A stretch of DNA of 33,654 bases from Actinomycetota bacterium (lineage in GTDB: Bacteria; Actinomycetota; Acidimicrobiia; Acidimicrobiales; Ilumatobacteraceae). The position numbers and the translations under genes were made by a program. Location: contig VFZC01000026.1 in NCBI GenBank assembly GCA_016871355.1, positions 1-33,654 on the forward strand. Direction: 5' to 3'. The notes below the pieces were generated by a model. That model was not told the DNA's origin, did not search any database, and saw nothing but the letters and a program-made list of their open reading frames with translations. This document shows positions 15,113 to 23,148 of the stretch, piece after piece (position 1 is the stretch's first letter; every line of letters begins with the position of its first letter).

Positions 15113-15880
15113 ATGGGAATCCTCGACGGCAAGCGACTCGTGATCACCGGAGTCCTCACCGATGCGTCGCTGGCCTTCGCGGTGGCCCAGCGCGCTCAAG
15201 CCGAAGGAGCCCAGATCGTTCTCACCGGGGCCGGTCGCGCACTGTCACTCACCCAGCGCACGGCCCGGAAGTTGTCGGGTGACGTTCCGGTCTTCGAGTT
15301 CGATGCCACCGACCCGAGTCACGGTGATCGGCTTCGCAGCGACGTCGCCGCCGCGTTGTCGGGTGTCGACGGAGTTCTGCACAGCATCGGGTTCGCCCCG
15401 GAGGTGTGTCTGGGCGACGACTTCATGCCCGCGCAGTGGCCCGATGTGGCAACGGCCATCCATATCAGCGCGTACTCGTACAAGTACCTCGCCGAGTCCC
15501 TGCTACCTCTGATGGGACGTGGTGCTTCGATCGTCGGCCTCGACTTCGACAACACCGTGGCCTGGCCGGCGTACAACTGGATGGGTGTGGCCAAGTCGGC
15601 GCTCGAGAGCATCAACCGCTACCTCGCCCGCCAACTCGGACCGGCTGGCATTCGGTGCAACCTGGTCGCCGCCGGTCCGATCAAGACGATGGCGGCCAAG
15701 TCGATTCCGGGTTTCGCGAAGTTCGAAGACGTGTGGGGCGAGCGGGCTCCGCTCGGATGGGACGTGACCGACCCCACACCGGTGGCCAACGCGTGCATCG
15801 CGCTGTTCTCCGATCTCTTGACCGCCACCACCGGATCGATGATCCACGTGGATGGCGGCTACCACGCTGTCGGGGCGTAG
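15113..15880 (+). CDS. fabI: Enoyl-[acyl-carrier-protein] reductase, InhA/FabI type
   Basis: A 255-aa SDR-fold enoyl reductase, the last step of fatty acid elongation in type II synthesis. It closely resembles mycobacterial InhA: GILDGKRLVITGVLTDASLAF for NADH binding, DGVLHSIGFAP with Ser91 in the isoniazid-adduct loop position, HISAYSYKYLA, and the catalytic Y154 and K161 in PAYNWMGVAKSALE, followed by NLVAAGPIKTMAAK. The substrate loop is a little shorter than in InhA (269 aa), so acyl length preference may differ. The ATG at 15113 is preceded by a TAAGTT box at six bases. It converges on the thiolase gene with a 12-bp gap. Confidence 0.95.
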   Translation: MGILDGKRLVITGVLTDASLAFAVAQRAQAEGAQIVLTGAGRALSLTQRTARKLSGDVPVFEFDATDPSHGDRLRSDVAAALSGVDGVLHSIGFAPEVCLGDDFMPAQWPDVATAIHISAYSYKYLAESLLPLMGRGASIVGLDFDNTVAWPAYNWMGVAKSALESINRYLARQLGPAGIRCNLVAAGPIKTMAAKSIPGFAKFEDVWGERAPLGWDVTDPTPVANACIALFSDLLTATTGSMIHVDGGYHAVGA

Positions 15881-15892
15881 TGACGGTGGGGC

Positions 15893-17095
15893 CTAGGCAG
15901 CCTTTTCGAGGATGTGAATTCCGCATGCCGAGCCGAGGCCGATCACGTGGGCCAGGCCGACCTTGGCGTTGGCGATCTGACGATCGCCCGCCTCACCACG
16001 GAGGTGATGACAGATCTCCCAGATGTTGGCGATCCCGGTCGCCGAGATCGGGTGACCCTTCGACTGCAGTCCGCCGGACACGTTGACCGGGGTCGAACCG
16101 TCGCGCCACGGTGCACCCGACATCAAGAAGTCGACGGCGCCACCTTCGGGGCACAACATCAAGTTGTCGTAGTGGACCAGTTCGGCGGTGGCGAAGCAGT
16201 CGTGCAACTCGACCAAGTCGAGATCGCTCGGCGACACTCCGGCCTGCTCGTAGGCGATCTTCGCCGCGTTGCGCGTGAGCGTGTTCACGTCGGGAAGGAT
16301 CTGGCAGGCCTCCTGGTACGGATCGGTCGTGAGCACCGACGCGCTCACCTTGATCGCACGTCGCTGCTGATCGGGTGACAAGGTGCGGAGAACTTCACCA
16401 CTGGTGACCACCGCGGCAGCCGCACCGTCGCAGTTGGCCGAACACATCGGACGAGTGTTCGGATAGGCGATCATCATGTCGCCCATGATCTCCTCGAGCG
16501 TGAAACGCTTCTGGTATGCGGCCAGCGGATTGAGGACCGAGTGGGCGTGGTTCTTCTCGGAGATACGCGCGAAGGTCTCGAACGACACCTCGCCGTACTT
16601 GTGTCCGTACTCCATGCCCACCTGTGCGAAGGTGCCGGGCATCGTGTCGGTTCCGATGCGACCATCGGTCGGTGCCACGGCGCCGAAGCGACCCTTGGGT
16701 TCCCACTTCTTGCCGGCCGACTTGGCCTGACCGCCACCACCGAGGAGACCGGCTCCCGCCAACTTCTCGGCACCGACTGCGAGGCCCATCTTCACTTCGC
16801 CGGACTTGACCGCCATGATCGCGGTGCGCAGCGCGGTGGCGCCGGTGGCGCAGGCGTTCGACACGTTGTACACCGGAATACCGGTCTGGCCGATCTGCTT
16901 CTGCAACTGCTGTCCGAAGCCGCCCGATCCCATGAGGTTTCCGGCCGCCAGCACGCCCATGTCGCGCATCGACACACCGGCGTCGCGCAGTGCCGCCATC
17001 GCGGCGTCGGCGCCGAGGTCGACGATGTCCTTGTCGGCGTGCTTGCCGAACTTGGTCATCGCGATGCCGAGGATCCAGATGTCGTCGGTTGCCAT
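15893..17095 (-). CDS. SCP-x/lipid-transfer-type thiolase
   Basis: A 400-aa thiolase of the sterol-carrier/lipid-transfer branch. The likely catalytic set is intact: C82 in SNACATGATAL, H298 in ELHDCFATAE, H348 in SKGHPISATG, and a cysteine in the C-terminal GLGSACGIHIL. It probably performs acyl-CoA cleavage or retro-aldol cleavage in beta-oxidation or side-chain degradation. The DUF35 gene just upstream is the usual partner of this branch. The ATG at 17095 has a strong AAGGAGA ribosome site. A TAATCT box upstream suggests it may also have its own promoter. The substrate is not predictable. Confidence 0.93.
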   Translation of the reverse strand: MATDDIWILGIAMTKFGKHADKDIVDLGADAAMAALRDAGVSMRDMGVLAAGNLMGSGGFGQQLQKQIGQTGIPVYNVSNACATGATALRTAIMAVKSGEVKMGLAVGAEKLAGAGLLGGGGQAKSAGKKWEPKGRFGAVAPTDGRIGTDTMPGTFAQVGMEYGHKYGEVSFETFARISEKNHAHSVLNPLAAYQKRFTLEEIMGDMMIAYPNTRPMCSANCDGAAAAVVTSGEVLRTLSPDQQRRAIKVSASVLTTDPYQEACQILPDVNTLTRNAAKIAYEQAGVSPSDLDLVELHDCFATAELVHYDNLMLCPEGGAVDFLMSGAPWRDGSTPVNVSGGLQSKGHPISATGIANIWEICHHLRGEAGDRQIANAKVGLAHVIGLGSACGIHILEKAA

Positions 17096-17112
17096 GTCGT
17101 GTCTCCTTCGTC

Positions 17113-17148
17113 GAACTGTGTCGTGAACTGTGTCGTGAACTGTGTCGT
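17113..17148. repeat. Three-copy 12-bp tandem repeat between DUF35 and thiolase genes
   Basis: Three exact copies of GAACTGTGTCGT at 17113-17124, 17125-17136 and 17137-17148. On the coding strand they form the 5' leader of the thiolase gene, ending 17 bases before its ATG and starting 18 bases after the DUF35 stop. They could be leader RNA, operator repeats or neutral slippage. Confidence 0.97.
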
Positions 17149-17149
17149 G

Positions 17150-17155
17150 AGATTA
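17150..17155 (-). promoter_or_regulatory. Possible -10 box for the thiolase gene
   Basis: TAATCT on the minus strand, directly before the 12-bp repeats and after a T-rich stretch. It is the same hexamer as upstream of plsC. A transcript from here would carry the repeats in a leader of about 50 bases with a strong Shine-Dalgarno sequence. No clear -35 box is seen. Confidence 0.35.
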
Positions 17156-17166
17156 CAAAACGAAGA

Positions 17167-17559
17167 TCAGGCCGGTTCGAAACCGAAGCCGACGGCTTCG
17201 AGGCCGTCGTCGTCGGCGCCCATGCTGAACGTGGTCAACTGGACCTTCATCCCGAGCTTCACCTTGTCGGGGGTCGGCTCGACGTTGATGATGTTGCCTC
17301 GTACCGAGGTGCCCCCGCACTTGACGGTCGCGGCGACGAACGGGACCGGAACACCGGGTGCGGCCAGGGCCACGATCGTGAAGGACGTGACTTCGCCCTC
17401 GGTCGGCACGTCGACCGTGCGGAAATCGCTGGCGAAGCAACTCGCACAGGCGTTGCGGCGATCGAAGAAACGAGCACCACACGACGTGCACTCGTTGGCC
17501 ACGAGATGGGGCTTGGGGTCGAGCTTCAGGTACGAGACGTGGGCGATCTGCTGGGACAT
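17167..17559 (-). CDS. DUF35 zinc-ribbon/OB-fold acyl-CoA-associated protein
   Basis: A 130-aa protein with an N-terminal rubredoxin-like zinc ribbon, C24-x2-C27 and C38-x2-C41 (ECTSCGARFF...ACASCFA), and a C-terminal OB fold (GEVTSFTIVALAAPGVPVPF...). Such proteins partner SCP-x thiolases or MaoC hydratases and contact the CoA substrate, in agreement with the thiolase gene that follows. The start is the ATG at 17559, which has a strong AAAGGAGTG site; a frame extension nine codons upstream lacks this. The 71-bp gap to the thiolase contains the 12-bp repeats. Confidence 0.93.
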   Translation of the reverse strand: MSQQIAHVSYLKLDPKPHLVANECTSCGARFFDRRNACASCFASDFRTVDVPTEGEVTSFTIVALAAPGVPVPFVAATVKCGGTSVRGNIINVEPTPDKVKLGMKVQLTTFSMGADDDGLEAVGFGFEPA

Positions 17560-17607
17560 CGCACTCCTTTTCGAGAACACCGTCACCCTACGACTCGACG
17601 AAAGGGC

Positions 17608-18219
17608 TCAGGAATTCGAGCCGCGTCCCCACGAGCCGAGGTGGGTGACCTCGACGAGAGGACGCCGAGCCAGGCGTGCCCCGGACCCCGAGGGCCGGTC
17701 GTCCGCGTGGCGCTCACCGATGGCCACCGCACCCACGCAATCGACATGGTCGGGAACACCCAAACTCGCCAGGGTGCGACGTGGCTCGACGAACAATCCG
17801 AAGTAGAGAGCTCCGAGTCGTGCTTCTTCCACCAGCAAGAGCAGGTTCTGAGCGGCCATGGCGGCATCGGTGAGCCAGTACGGAACCGACCAACCCGACG
17901 CCTGCTCGAGTCCGTGGCCAGCCTTGTCGGCTTGCGAATACCGTGCCTCGTAGGCCGTGCGATCGGCCAGGACGAGCACGACTGCGCTCGCATCCAGGAC
18001 ACCGGGCTGGCGCTGAGCGAACCATTCGCCGGCACCACTCGTTTCCCAGAAGCGGGCCAGTCGCTCGCCGCCCAGGATCAAGAAGTGCGTGCCCTGGGCG
18101 TAGCCCGCTGATGGAGCCCGGCGGGCTACATCGCACTGCTCGACGATCCAGTCGACCGACACCGCACCGGCGAACCGACGGGTCATGCGACGTCGCCGCA
18201 AGACGTCGGCCAGAGACAT
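17608..18219 (-). CDS. Nitroreductase family FMN oxidoreductase
   Basis: A 203-aa protein of the nitroreductase fold. Seen: LADVLRRRRMTRRF, RRAPSAGYAQGTHFLIL (the family's FMN-binding region, comparable to APSaGn), a region with YWLTDAAMAAQNLLLLVEEARLGALYFGLF, and the C-terminal VPDHVDCVGAVAIGERH (comparable to iPegy...iGyP). The physiological substrate is unknown; relatives reduce nitro or quinone compounds, and some are linked to F420 or flavin metabolism. The start ATG at 18219 is one base after the stop of the upstream GNAT-like gene, so the pair is coupled. The longer open frame upstream is inside that gene. Confidence 0.87.
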   Translation of the reverse strand: MSLADVLRRRRMTRRFAGAVSVDWIVEQCDVARRAPSAGYAQGTHFLILGGERLARFWETSGAGEWFAQRQPGVLDASAVVLVLADRTAYEARYSQADKAGHGLEQASGWSVPYWLTDAAMAAQNLLLLVEEARLGALYFGLFVEPRRTLASLGVPDHVDCVGAVAIGERHADDRPSGSGARLARRPLVEVTHLGSWGRGSNS

Positions 18220-18220
18220 G

Positions 18221-18877
18221 TCAGGCCGAGCGACGACCGAGCGTGAGGAGGTCTTCGGCCATCGTCCAACCGTGAACGATGAGCGCGCCGTCGGCACCCA
18301 CTCCCTTGAACTGCTGCGCGACATCGGGCTTGATCTTGCCGGGTTTGCTCGACTCGTGATCGAGAAATCCAGAACGAGCCTTCTTGGCCACGATGAACGT
18401 CTTGTCGTCGTAGTTCGACTCGACGCCGAACCGACGAGCCATTCGCTTGCCCCAGGCCCGCTCTTCCCCGACCGCGCGATAGTCGGGTCGCGGAATGATT
18501 CCGGTGAGCGACTTGAAGGCCTCCAGGCCGTCGGCCGAGGCGAAGCGACTCCCGACGACCACGTCTTCGTCGGGGAAAGCCATGAGAGCCCGATGGAACG
18601 CTTCCGACATCAACCCCTTCAAGACCTGGTCGCGCTTGGCGGTTCGCTTGACGCTCATCAGCCCGATCAGGACACAAGGCGTTCCGCCGATTCGTTCGAG
18701 GGTGGAAAACGTGAAGCCCAGGACCTTTCCGTTCTCACGGGCAGTCGTGATGAGAACCCAGTCCTCTTTGGCCTTGGACAGATTCCCGATGCCGAAGGCA
18801 CCACCCATGGAGGCGAGTTCGTCAAGATCGGAATCGGTCAGGGCCGAACAATCCTTCGTCTCAACGTCGATCGACAT
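18221..18877 (-). CDS. Unassigned protein, GNAT acyltransferase-like
   Basis: A 218-aa soluble protein without a family I can name. Residues 40-110 look like a GNAT core: VLITTARENGKVLGFTFSTLE followed by IGGTPCVLIGLMSVKR and RDQVLKGLMSEAFHRALMAFP. The acetyl-CoA loop (Q/RxxGxG/A) is not clear, so activity is uncertain. The C-terminal half has many basic residues and a GADGALIVHGW segment. The ATG at 18877 has GGGGAG upstream at a rather long distance. It forms a pair with the nitroreductase gene and follows dnaE by 70 bases. That gap has a 12-bp palindrome, TCGTCCGGACGA, at 18927-18938. Confidence 0.65.
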   Translation of the reverse strand: MSIDVETKDCSALTDSDLDELASMGGAFGIGNLSKAKEDWVLITTARENGKVLGFTFSTLERIGGTPCVLIGLMSVKRTAKRDQVLKGLMSEAFHRALMAFPDEDVVVGSRFASADGLEAFKSLTGIIPRPDYRAVGEERAWGKRMARRFGVESNYDDKTFIVAKKARSGFLDHESSKPGKIKPDVAQQFKGVGADGALIVHGWTMAEDLLTLGRRSA

Positions 18878-18947
18878 ACAGCGCTGACTCCCCTGGGCGC
18901 GAACCCCTACATTCTGCCATCTCGACTCGTCCGGACGAAACCCGTGC

Positions 18948-21900
18948 TCAGGCCGAGGGCAGGATGACGTCGATACCGAACGCGACCCGCAGGTCGGGAA
19001 CGACGCGATCGATCTCGACGGCGAAGTCGGCTCCGAGTTCGAGAATCTTGTCGGGGCCGAGATGCAAGAAGACCGGAGATTCGCCGGGATGACGGCGCAG
19101 GATCTCGCGCAACTCGTCGATCCGATTGCGCGCGATGGTGTCGACCGGCAAGTTGAGGCGCAGTTCCGGGTTGCGCACGGAGAGTCGAAGGGCCTCGACT
19201 TCGATGGCCGAAAACGAGCGACGGTCTTCGTTCGCGTTGACGCGGCCCTTGATCAGGACGACTCCGTCCTCGCGGATCTTGTGGCCGTGCGCGGCCGCCG
19301 CTTTGCTGAACAACGTGACCTCGACCGACCCATGGAAATCCTCCAGATTGAGAATGAGCATCTGGTCGCCCCGGCGGGTGGTCTTCTTTTCGAGCTTCGA
19401 GACGACTCCACCGAGTGTACACACCGCGCCGTTTTCCATGTCGGAGACGTCGACCGTCGCTGCACTGGTGTGACGGGCCAGCGTCGCCTCGTGACCGGCC
19501 AACGGGTGATCGGTGATGTACAGCCCGAGAAGTTCCCGCTCGAACTTGATGGTGAGCTCGCGGTCGAATTGCAGTTCGGGAATCGGACGATCGAGCGAGA
19601 AGTCCTGTGGTCCGTCGTCGAGTCCGTCGAACAAACTGAGAACACCTTGATCGGCTTCGTGACGGCGGCTCACTGCGTCGTCGATGATCTCTTCGAACAC
19701 GGTCAGGAGACCGCGCCGCGGATGCTTCAACGAGTCGAAGGCCCCCACCTTGATGAACGACTCGATGGTGCGCTTGTTGAGGCAGTCGGTGGGAACCCGC
19801 ATACAGAAATCGTGGAACGACTCGAAGGGTCCGCCGGCCCGGCGCTCGGCCACGATCTTGCCGCAGACCGCGGTACCGACACCCTTGATCGCCGACAGTC
19901 CGAACGTCACGGCCATCTCGGCCGGCAACGCAGAGAAATCGACATCGGACACGTTGATGTCGGGGGGTCGGACCTCGACCCGTTGCCGACGGGCATCGGC
20001 GAGATAGCCCGCGGCCTTGTCGAGATCGTCCTTCACCGACGTGAGGAGCGCGGCGAAGAAGTGGACCGGATACTTCGCCTTCAGATACGCGGTCTGGTAG
20101 CAGACGAGGCCGTAGCCGAACGAGTGCGACTTGGTGAAGGCGTAGTCGGCAAAGTTCTCGATGATGTCGAACAAGTAGATGCCCAGATCGGTCCCGTAAC
20201 CGGTCCGATCGCAACCTTCGATGAAATTCGACCTCTCCTGCTCCATCAACTCTCGAACCTTCTTGCCGCAGGCCTTGCGCAAGTTGTCGGCTTCGGCGAG
20301 GGAGTAGCCGGCGAAGCGTTGCGCGACACGCATGACGCTTTCCTGGTAGATCATCAATCCGTAGGTGTCGGAGAGAATCTCTTCGGCTTGCGGATGGAAG
20401 TACTCGACGGGCTTGCGCCGATTCTTGCGATCGGCGTAGTCGTAGTGCATGTTGACGCTCATCGGGCCCGGGCGGTAGAGCGCGATCAAGGCCGACACGT
20501 CCTCGAAATTGGTGGGCGACATGGCGCGCAGCAGTTGTTGCATCGGCGACGATTCGAGTTGGAACACGCCGGTCGTCTCGCCGCGACCGAGCAACTCGAA
20601 GACGGCCGGTTCCTCGAGGGACACGGTGTCGATGTCGAAACTGGGATCGACGGTGCTGCGAATGAGAGCCACCGTGTCGGTGATCACGTCGAGGTTTCGC
20701 AGACCGAGGAAGTCCATCTTAAGCAGACCGAGATCTTCGACTCCGTGCATTTCGTACTGCGTCGTGATCGGAGTCTCGTCAGGAGACTTGCCCTGTTCGG
20801 GCTTGCGCTGTACCGGCAGGTACTCGACCAAGGGTTCTTTGGAAATGACGACGGCCGCGGCGTGTATGCCGGTCGAACGCTTGAGTCCTTCGAGGCCCTT
20901 GGCGACATCGATCACCTCTTTGGCCACCGGGTCGGTCTCGTACATCTCACGCAATTCGGTCGCGGCCCGGAAACCGTCTTCGAATTTCGGATGTGGTTCG
21001 AGGCAGTACTTCAACGGCGTGTCTCGACCCATCACGAGGGGTGGCATGGCCTTGGCGAGTTTGTCGCCGACGCCGTAATCGTGGCCGAGCACGCGAGCGG
21101 CGTCTCGGACGGCGTTGCGCGCCTTGATCGTGTTGAAGGTGATGATCTGAGCGACTCGGTCTCGGCCGTACTTCTCGGTGACGTACCTGATCACCTCGTC
21201 GCGATAGCGCGAGTCGAAGTCCATGTCGATGTCGGGCATGGAGATTCGGCTCGGATTGAGGAAACGCTCGAAGAGCAAGTCGTAGCGGATGGGATCGATC
21301 TCGGTGATCCGCAAGCAGTACGCCGTGGCGCAACCGGCCGCCGAACCGCGTCCGGGACCGACGCGAATGCCGCGTTCCTTGGCGTGTCGAATGAGATCCC
21401 AGACGATGAGGAAGTACGACGCGAAGCCCATGTCTTCGATCACTTTGAGTTCGTATGCCAGGCGCTCGACGACCGACGGGGGCAGATCGCCACCCCAACG
21501 CTGTGTCGCACCCTCGAGTGTCAGGTGGCGCAAATACTCGGCGTCGGTCGTGAATCCGTTGGGAAGCGGGAAGGACGGAAGCTGCGGCTTGCCGAATTCG
21601 ATCGTCAGGTCGGAACGCTCGGCGATCCAGAGTGTGTTGTCGCACGCCTCGGGAACTTCGCGGAAGAGATAGCGCATCTCGTCGGCGGTCTTGAGGTAGT
21701 GCTCGGTGCCATCGAACTTGAAACGGTTCGGATCGGACATGAGCGACCCGGTCTGAACGCACAGCAACGCGTCGTGCGCGGCGCTGTCGTGACGATGGAC
21801 GTAGTGGGAATCGTTGGTGGCGAGGAGAGGAGCTCCGAGGTCCTGAGCCAAACGCATCAGCAGCGGATTGGTGCGAGCCTGGTCGGGCAGGTGGTGGTCC

Positions 21901-22469
21901 TGCAACTCGACGAACAAGTTGTCGCGACCGAAGATCTCCTGCAGTCGCGCGGCACGTGAGCGGGCACCGTCGTAATCGCCTCGGAGAAGGTGCTGGAGCA
22001 CGTGGCCACCGAGGCACCCGGTCGTGGCGATGAGGCCCTCGCTGTGGCGGGAAAGAAGATCCCAGTCCATGCGCGGCTGGTAGTAGAAGCCCTCCAGGAA
22101 AGCCAGGCTGCTGAGCTTGATGAGATTGCGGTAACCGAGGTCGTTCTCGGCCAGCAAGGTGAGGTGGTAGTAGAGCTTTCCGCCGCCCTCGACATCACCG
22201 CCGGTGTCGTCGAGACGTCCGCGCCGCGGCGGGCGATCGAAGCGACTCTCCCCCGCCATGTACGCCTCGGTGCCGACGATGGGCTTGATGCCTTGTTGCC
22301 GGCACTCGCGGTAGAAGTCGAGAACCCCGAACATGTTCCCGTGGTCGGTGATGCCGAGCGCGGGCTGGCCGTCGGCCACGGCCTTGGCTACCAATTCGTC
22401 GAGTTTGGCGGCTCCGTCGAGCATGGAGAACTCGGTGTGGACGTGGAGGTGCGAGAACGAGGCCCCCAC
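18948..22469 (-). CDS. dnaE: DNA polymerase III alpha subunit (DnaE1 type)
   Basis: The 1173-aa replicative polymerase. The N-terminal PHP domain starts SHLHVHTEFSMLDG and keeps the metal-site residues H8, H10, D18, D42/H43, E68, C152 and D220/H222. An active PHP proofreading exonuclease, as in mycobacterial DnaE1, is therefore likely. The palm has GPGRGSAAG and the catalytic PDIDMDF with D413 and D415; the third acidic residue lies further on. YRPGPM, HHH region and OB-fold (CTLGGVVSKLEKKTTRRGDQM) segments follow. The start is GTG at 22469 with a strong GAAGGAGGG site. The length and motifs fit DnaE1, not the mutagenic DnaE2/ImuC. Confidence 0.98.
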   Translation of the reverse strand: MGASFSHLHVHTEFSMLDGAAKLDELVAKAVADGQPALGITDHGNMFGVLDFYRECRQQGIKPIVGTEAYMAGESRFDRPPRRGRLDDTGGDVEGGGKLYYHLTLLAENDLGYRNLIKLSSLAFLEGFYYQPRMDWDLLSRHSEGLIATTGCLGGHVLQHLLRGDYDGARSRAARLQEIFGRDNLFVELQDHHLPDQARTNPLLMRLAQDLGAPLLATNDSHYVHRHDSAAHDALLCVQTGSLMSDPNRFKFDGTEHYLKTADEMRYLFREVPEACDNTLWIAERSDLTIEFGKPQLPSFPLPNGFTTDAEYLRHLTLEGATQRWGGDLPPSVVERLAYELKVIEDMGFASYFLIVWDLIRHAKERGIRVGPGRGSAAGCATAYCLRITEIDPIRYDLLFERFLNPSRISMPDIDMDFDSRYRDEVIRYVTEKYGRDRVAQIITFNTIKARNAVRDAARVLGHDYGVGDKLAKAMPPLVMGRDTPLKYCLEPHPKFEDGFRAATELREMYETDPVAKEVIDVAKGLEGLKRSTGIHAAAVVISKEPLVEYLPVQRKPEQGKSPDETPITTQYEMHGVEDLGLLKMDFLGLRNLDVITDTVALIRSTVDPSFDIDTVSLEEPAVFELLGRGETTGVFQLESSPMQQLLRAMSPTNFEDVSALIALYRPGPMSVNMHYDYADRKNRRKPVEYFHPQAEEILSDTYGLMIYQESVMRVAQRFAGYSLAEADNLRKACGKKVRELMEQERSNFIEGCDRTGYGTDLGIYLFDIIENFADYAFTKSHSFGYGLVCYQTAYLKAKYPVHFFAALLTSVKDDLDKAAGYLADARRQRVEVRPPDINVSDVDFSALPAEMAVTFGLSAIKGVGTAVCGKIVAERRAGGPFESFHDFCMRVPTDCLNKRTIESFIKVGAFDSLKHPRRGLLTVFEEIIDDAVSRRHEADQGVLSLFDGLDDGPQDFSLDRPIPELQFDRELTIKFERELLGLYITDHPLAGHEATLARHTSAATVDVSDMENGAVCTLGGVVSKLEKKTTRRGDQMLILNLEDFHGSVEVTLFSKAAAAHGHKIREDGVVLIKGRVNANEDRRSFSAIEVEALRLSVRNPELRLNLPVDTIARNRIDELREILRRHPGESPVFLHLGPDKILELGADFAVEIDRVVPDLRVAFGIDVILPSA

Positions 22470-22496
22470 GATTTCCCTCCTTCACTCGAACGTACG

Positions 22497-22526
22497 GTCG
22501 CGAATCACACGAATGTGGTTTGCGAC
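22497..22526. other. Imperfect inverted repeat upstream of dnaE
   Basis: Arms at 22497-22508 and 22515-22526 with a six-base centre. On plus-strand RNA it would form 12 continuous pairs, two of them G-U; on minus-strand RNA there are two A-C mismatches. It lies between bpa and dnaE, so as DNA it could be an operator, or it may be a remnant 3' hairpin of bpa. There is no U tract. Confidence 0.5.
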
Positions 22527-22538
22527 AGTAGCAGGCCG

Positions 22539-23051
22539 TCAGAGGTACGTACCAGGGCGACCGTCAGACTGATTCTCGGGAATCGGCTGACCCCCCGGAC
22601 CAATTCGACGCATCTGCTCGAACTGCTGGCGAGCGGCCATCTGCTGGGCGAACAGCGTGGCCTGGATTCCGTGGAAGAGGCCTTCCAACCAGCCGACGAG
22701 TTGGGCCTGGGCGATCCGGAGCTCGCCATCGGTCGGGACGTCGTCGCCGAACGGCAGGGCCAACATCTTCAACTCGTGCTGCAGGTCGGGGGACAGAGCA
22801 CTCGCCAGTTCGACGATCGAGCGCTCGTAGATCTCGGCCAGCCGTTCGCGACTCTCGTGGTCGAGTTGAGAACTGCGCAATTCTTCGAGTAACTGCTTCA
22901 CCATCGATCCGATGCGCATGACCTTGCCCGGTTCGGTCACGGACTCGGTGAGCGTGGGAGTGAGCGTGGAAGCGAGTACGGCCGCCTCCGGTGAGGATTC
23001 TTGGCCGCTGGAACCGATCACGGCATCGGGTTGGTGGACTTCATTCGACAT
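22539..23051 (-). CDS. bpa: Bacterial proteasome activator Bpa (DUF2587)
   Basis: A 170-aa protein matching mycobacterial Bpa (PafE), the ATP-independent ring activator of the 20S proteasome. Residues 37-61 read SVTEPGKVMRIGSMVKQLLEELRSS with only minor change from mycobacteria; RIAQAQLVGWLEGLFHGIQ and LFAQQMAARQQFEQMR form the conserved helices. The last residues are GTYL, the hydrophobic-Tyr-X type tail that docks into the proteasome alpha ring. The first 35 residues are polar and probably disordered. The ATG at 23051 follows a GAAGAGG site. No proteasome subunit genes lie in the window, but this gene predicts that the genome has them. Confidence 0.95.
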   Translation of the reverse strand: MSNEVHQPDAVIGSSGQESSPEAAVLASTLTPTLTESVTEPGKVMRIGSMVKQLLEELRSSQLDHESRERLAEIYERSIVELASALSPDLQHELKMLALPFGDDVPTDGELRIAQAQLVGWLEGLFHGIQATLFAQQMAARQQFEQMRRIGPGGQPIPENQSDGRPGTYL

Positions 23052-23148
23052 GGGGCCTCTTCGACGGGCGTTGTCCGGTGGGGTTCAGAAATCTCAGACT
23101 GACACAGACCCGTGTCTCAATGCACGGCCGGCGCCGAGCGACCGGTGC

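Noticed and set aside
15891-15898. GCCTAGGC palindrome between fabI and the thiolase gene
   Set aside because: Eight bases, overlapping the thiolase stop codon; too short to support a function.
18927-18938. TCGTCCGGACGA palindrome after dnaE as a terminator
   Set aside because: It has no loop and no U tract. A 12-bp palindrome in GC-rich DNA may be chance or an operator; the evidence is insufficient.
19062-21959. A 965-aa open frame antisense to dnaE
   Set aside because: Long antisense frames are expected in high-GC coding DNA. The composition is low in hydrophobic order, no motif is recognisable, and dnaE on the other strand is certain.
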